A stretch of DNA of 64,000 bases, from the NCBI RefSeq assembly GCF_004341505.2, contig NZ_SLYP02000001.1, positions 3,124,501 to 3,188,500 of the forward strand. Reading direction: 5' to 3'. Of the stretch, positions 61,185-64,000 are shown in pieces. This DNA is from Sphingomonas sp. JUb134 (GTDB lineage Bacteria > Pseudomonadota > Alphaproteobacteria > Sphingomonadales > Sphingomonadaceae). Position numbers and translations under genes: made by a program. Below the pieces are notes generated by a model. It did no database searches and was not told where the DNA came from. It saw nothing but the letters and a program-made list of their open reading frames with translations. Numbering within the stretch: position 1 is the first letter of the stretch; each line of letters opens with the position of its first letter.

Positions 61185-61212
61185 CCGCGGCGGCCCTTCG
61201 GGGTCGCCGCGG
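61185..61212 (+). terminator. Hairpin terminator after glutamate dehydrogenase
   Basis: A 12-bp stem, CCGCGGCGGCCC with its complement and one G-T pair, is capped by the stable tetraloop TTCG and starts eight bases after the stop codon. No strong T-run follows (TCCTTAGG), so efficiency is uncertain. Confidence 0.55.
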
Positions 61213-61302
61213 TCCTTAGGCCTGAGGCGTTCCTCACTTCCTTGTTGCAATTGAGAATTGTTCGCGTATTCGAAAGGCACCTTCTTTCGAACAGCGATCC
61301 GC

Positions 61303-61956
61303 ATGCCTCCAGCAGCCGCCGTCCCCTCCCCGTCCGTGCCCCGCAAGAAGAGCCGCAAGGCCTTCTGGCTACGTCAGTTGCACACCTGGCACTGGATGAG
61401 CTCGGCGCTCAGCCTGATCGGCCTGCTCCTGTTCGCAATCACGGGCTTCACGCTCAACCACGCCGCCGACATCGAGGGGACGCCCACCGTCGCTTCCGGC
61501 CAGGCGACGCTGCCGGCCGATCTGCTGCCGCTCGTCCGCCCCGATGATCGCCCCGACGGCAAGCGCCCGCTTCCCGCCCCGGTCGCCGCCTGGATAGCCA
61601 AGACGCTGCCGCTGACGCCGCACGGCGATGCGGAATGGTCCGCCGGCGAAGTGTACCTCGGCCTCCCCCGCCCCGGTGGCGACGGCTGGGTCGCGATCGA
61701 CCGCGAGACCGGCGCCGTCACCAGCGAGCGCACCGATCGCGGCTGGATCGCCTACCTCAACGATCTCCACAAAGGCCGCAACGCCGGCACCGCCTGGAGC
61801 TGGTTCATCGACATCTTCGTCGGCGCCTGCGTCATCTTCTCGGTGACGGGCCTGTTCCTGCTCCAGCTCCACTCGGCCAAGCGCCGCAGCACCTGGCCGC
61901 TGGTCGGCCTGGGGCTGGTGATCCCGGCCTTGATCGCCGTCTTCCTGATCCACTGA
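61303..61956 (+). CDS. PepSY-associated transmembrane protein
   Basis: A 217-residue inner-membrane protein starting MPPAAAVPSPS. A basic N-terminus (RKKSRKAFWLRQLHTWHW) leads into a first helix (SSALSLIGLLLFAITGFTLNHA). A periplasmic PepSY-like segment (GEVYLGLPRPGGDGWVAIDRETGAVTSERTDRGWIAYLNDLHKGRN) is followed by two more helices (FIDIFVGACVIFSVTGLFLLQL, LVGLGLVIPALIAVFLIH). The paired His residues near the membrane could hold heme, as in other PepSY_TM proteins. It opens the operon with DUF2271, DUF4198 and ApbE, so it probably passes electrons across the membrane to flavinylated partners. ATG 61303 is chosen over a TTG 15 codons upstream. Confidence 0.85.
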   Translation: MPPAAAVPSPSVPRKKSRKAFWLRQLHTWHWMSSALSLIGLLLFAITGFTLNHAADIEGTPTVASGQATLPADLLPLVRPDDRPDGKRPLPAPVAAWIAKTLPLTPHGDAEWSAGEVYLGLPRPGGDGWVAIDRETGAVTSERTDRGWIAYLNDLHKGRNAGTAWSWFIDIFVGACVIFSVTGLFLLQLHSAKRRSTWPLVGLGLVIPALIAVFLIH

Positions 61957-61976
61957 GACCCCTGGGAGCCTTGCCC

Positions 61977-62510
61977 ATGCACGTCCGCCACCATCTCGTG
62001 CTCACCGGCCTGCCGCTGGTCGCCGCCGCCGCCGGCATCGCCGCGCCCGCCCAGGCGCAGACGCTCGAGCTGTCGATCACCATCCCGCGCCTGTCGGTCG
62101 CCGAATATCACAAGCCCTATGTGGCCGTGTGGCTGGAGAAGGAGGGCGGCGGCGCCCGCACCCTGGCGGTCTGGTACGACCATGACATGAAGAATGGCGA
62201 GGGCACCAAATGGCTGCGCGACGTGCGCCAATGGTGGCGCGCCTCCGGCCGCAGCATGTCCTTCCCCGCCGATGGCGTGACCGGCGCCACCCGCGCGCCC
62301 GGCACGCACAAGCTCAGCTTCTCCGCGGGCAAGGGCCCGCTCGGCCAGCTCGGCCCGGCCAAATACACGCTGGTGGTAGAGGCGGCGCGCGAAGTCGGCG
62401 GCCGCGAGCTGCTGCGCCTGCCCTTCGCGTGGCCGCCGGCCGGCGGCGGCACCGCCCGCGCCGCGGGGACCAGCGAATTGGGCGCGGTGACGCTCACCGT
62501 CCGCCGCTGA
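61977..62510 (+). CDS. DUF2271 periplasmic protein
   Basis: A 177-residue protein with a signal peptide (HHLVLTGLPLVAAAAGIAAPAQAQ). The DUF2271 pattern is clear: LELSITIPRLSVAEYHKPYVAVWLE, TLAVWYDHDMKNGEGTKWLRDVRQWWRASGR, VTGATRAPGTHKLSF. The D/E-G-V-T-G-A-T-R segment resembles the threonine-containing (D/S)(G)xT(G/S)AT motif onto which ApbE attaches FMN in other proteins, so Thr in GVTGAT is a candidate flavinylation site. It follows the PepSY gene by 20 bp. Confidence 0.85.
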   Translation: MHVRHHLVLTGLPLVAAAAGIAAPAQAQTLELSITIPRLSVAEYHKPYVAVWLEKEGGGARTLAVWYDHDMKNGEGTKWLRDVRQWWRASGRSMSFPADGVTGATRAPGTHKLSFSAGKGPLGQLGPAKYTLVVEAAREVGGRELLRLPFAWPPAGGGTARAAGTSELGAVTLTVRR

Positions 62511-62533
62511 CACCATTGGGAGGAACCAGAATC

Positions 62534-63376
62534 ATGTTTCGCAATCGCCTGCTTGCCGCCGCCACGGCCGTCGCCGTGCTGCTTCCCGTCACTGCGGGCG
62601 CACACCGCCAGTGGATGCTGCCGTCGACCACCATCGTGTCGGGCGACGACGCCTGGGTGACGGTCGACGCCGCCATCTCCAACGACCTCTTCTATTTCGA
62701 GCATTTCCCGATGCGCACGCCGCCTGCCGTCACGCAGCCGGATGGCAGCGCGGGCAAGATCGAGAATTGGAACACCAGCCGCTACCGCAGCACCTTCGAC
62801 GTCCATCTGACGCAAAAGGGCACGTACAAGATCGCTGCCGTCTCGGACGGGGTGATGGGCAGCTACAAGCTCAACGGCCAGGAACAGCGGCTGCCGCGCG
62901 GCCTCACCGCCGACAAGCTCGCCGCCGCCATCCCGGCAGGCGCGACCGACGTGCGCACCACTGCCAGCACCAGCCGCAACGAGATCTTCGTGACCTCGGG
63001 CGCGCCCACCACCACCGTGTTCAAGACCACCGGCAAGGGTCTGGAGCTGGTGCCGGTGACGCACCCCAACGATCTCGTCTCGGGGGAGGCGGCGACCTTC
63101 CAGTTCCTGCTCGACGGCAAGCCCGCCGCCGGCCTTCCCGTCACGGTGATCCCGGGCGGCATCCGCTATCGCGACGCGCTTAAGCAGATGGACCTCAAGA
63201 CCGGCGCCGATGGCAAGGTCAGCATCACCTGGCCGGAGCCGGGCATGTACTGGCTGAACGTCTCCACCGGCGGCGGCCGCGGCGAAGCAGGCGCCGCGCA
63301 AGGGGCGGCTCCCAAGGCTCCGCCGCCCGCCCGTCGCGCCGCCTATATCGCGACGCTCGAGGTGCTGGCGCCCTGA
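62534..63376 (+). CDS. DUF4198 periplasmic protein
   Basis: A 280-residue secreted protein with a signal peptide (MFRNRLLAAATAVAVLLPVTAGA) and the hallmark mature start HRQWMLPSTTIVSGDDAWVTVDAAISNDLFYFEH. Two beta-sandwich domains follow: RSTFDVHLTQKGTYKIAAVSDG in the first, and an Ig-like second one (GKPAAGLPVTVIPGGIRYRDALKQMDLKTGADGKVSITWPEPGMYWLNV). DUF4198 proteins are linked to metal or redox uptake but not well understood. GGGAGGA lies before the ATG. Its stop overlaps the ApbE frame by one base. Confidence 0.87.
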   Translation: MFRNRLLAAATAVAVLLPVTAGAHRQWMLPSTTIVSGDDAWVTVDAAISNDLFYFEHFPMRTPPAVTQPDGSAGKIENWNTSRYRSTFDVHLTQKGTYKIAAVSDGVMGSYKLNGQEQRLPRGLTADKLAAAIPAGATDVRTTASTSRNEIFVTSGAPTTTVFKTTGKGLELVPVTHPNDLVSGEAATFQFLLDGKPAAGLPVTVIPGGIRYRDALKQMDLKTGADGKVSITWPEPGMYWLNVSTGGGRGEAGAAQGAAPKAPPPARRAAYIATLEVLAP

Positions 63377-64000
63377 CGCACACGCGCATCGCCATCCCCT
63401 CGGTTCCGGGTCCGGCCGCCTTTGCGCGCCGCGACCCGGCGGCCGGCATCACGACGGTCGCCGGCGAGGCGATGGGCACCAGCTGGGCGGCCAAGATCGT
63501 CGGCGGCGACCCGCAGGCGGCCCGCGCCATCGCCGGCCGGGTGCTCGGGCAGGTCATCGCCGACATGAGCCACTGGGACCCGGGCTCCGCCCTCTCCCGG
63601 CTCAACCGCGCACCGATCGGCAGCTGGCAACGCCTGCCCCCGGCGCTCGCCACCGTGCTCGCCAGCGCCTGGCGGGTGGCAGGGGCAAGCGGCGGCGCCT
63701 TCGACCCCACGATCGGCGCCTTGACGGACCTCTGGGGGTTCGGCCCCTCCGGGCCGCGCACGTCCCCTCCCCCAGCCGAGGCGATCGAGGTGGCGCATGC
63801 GGCTGCCGGCCTCGACGCGTTCGAGCTCGATCCGCTGCTGCTGCGCGCCCGCCGCTTGCGGGACGCGCGTCTCGACCTCTCCGGCATCGCCAAGGGCTAT
63901 GCCGTCGATGCGCTCGCCGCTGCCCTCGAAGCAGCCGGGCACCGCGACCTGCTGGTCGAGATCGGCGGCGAGTTCGTCGGCCGCGGCCTGCGCCCGGACG
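63373..64000 (+). CDS. apbE: FAD:protein FMN transferase ApbE (3' end outside window)
   Basis: The frame is open to the window edge and encodes an ApbE-like protein: AGEAMGTSWAAKIVGGDPQ, MSHWDPGSALSRLNRAP, ASGGAFDPTIGAL, then LDLSGIAKGYAVDALAAALE and DLLVEIGGEF, which form the flavin and Mg sites. ApbE transfers FMN from FAD to a Thr of a periplasmic partner protein. No ATG is available at the start; the only overlap-type initiation is a CTG at 63373 (CTGA) and the next in-frame ATG is inside the conserved MGTS motif, so the true start is uncertain. At least 209 codons are visible. Confidence 0.85.
   Translation, partial: MTHTRIAIPSVPGPAAFARRDPAAGITTVAGEAMGTSWAAKIVGGDPQAARAIAGRVLGQVIADMSHWDPGSALSRLNRAPIGSWQRLPPALATVLASAWRVAGASGGAFDPTIGALTDLWGFGPSGPRTSPPPAEAIEVAHAAAGLDAFELDPLLLRARRLRDARLDLSGIAKGYAVDALAAALEAAGHRDLLVEIGGEFVGRGLRPD

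Noticed and set aside
1..64000. CRISPR arrays, rRNA operons or riboswitches
   Set aside because: No regularly spaced repeats or recognisable conserved RNA elements other than tRNA-Thr were seen.

Overview
The window comes from a high-GC alphaproteobacterium and reads like a sphingomonad chromosome (Sphingomonas or a close relative). The signs are large TonB-dependent receptors without sigma/anti-sigma partners, a 1,532-residue NAD-type glutamate dehydrogenase, receptor/cupin/tryptophan-halogenase clusters, and secreted glycoside hydrolases with sphingomonad-style signal peptides. Genus assignment is inference.

Layout. Positions 1-9.6 kb look like ordinary chromosome: the start of a YcaQ-like gene, an extensin-like and a NUDIX gene, a polysaccharide pyruvyl transferase, a GH115 alpha-glucuronidase, a small acidic protein and a TonB-dependent receptor. 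Positions 9.8-21.2 kb are an insertion-sequence graveyard: a truncated IS66, a methyltransferase fragment, an IS1182-type remnant, an intact IS21, part of an IS3 element, an IS-truncated thioredoxin-reductase-like gene, a quinol-monooxygenase-like gene, an FAD oxidoreductase, a frameshifted second IS3 element and one complete IS3 element. Positions 21.2-48.6 kb are a polysaccharide utilisation locus. Positions 48.8-55.4 kb are a complete IS66, an unrecognised gene fragment and a second IS21 in inverted orientation, ending beside tRNA-Thr(CGU). Positions 55.4-64 kb are chromosome again: a PAS-type protein, the NAD-glutamate dehydrogenase and a PepSY/DUF2271/DUF4198/ApbE operon.

The central locus encodes GH26 (endo-mannanase type), GH27 (alpha-galactosidase), GH2 (beta-mannosidase/glucosaminidase type), GH3 and GH9 (beta-glucan) enzymes, a CE2 esterase, a GDSL esterase, a type-B carboxylesterase, a NodB-like deacetylase, a ROK sugar kinase and a ROK regulator. 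Together these fit breakdown of acetylated galactoglucomannan. Its MFS sugar transporter is a pseudogene, with an internal deletion and an IS3 at its 3' end. Uptake is probably served by the TonB-dependent receptor at 40.5-44.0 kb, which is followed by a cupin gene and faces a three-gene operon of flavin-dependent-halogenase-family proteins. The middle one has lost the catalytic motifs while its two neighbours keep them.

The PepSY/DUF2271/DUF4198/ApbE operon at the right edge looks like an extracytosolic flavinylation and electron-transfer module. IS66 and IS21 each occur as inverted copies on either side of the locus, so the 40-kb block could invert or be lost by recombination.
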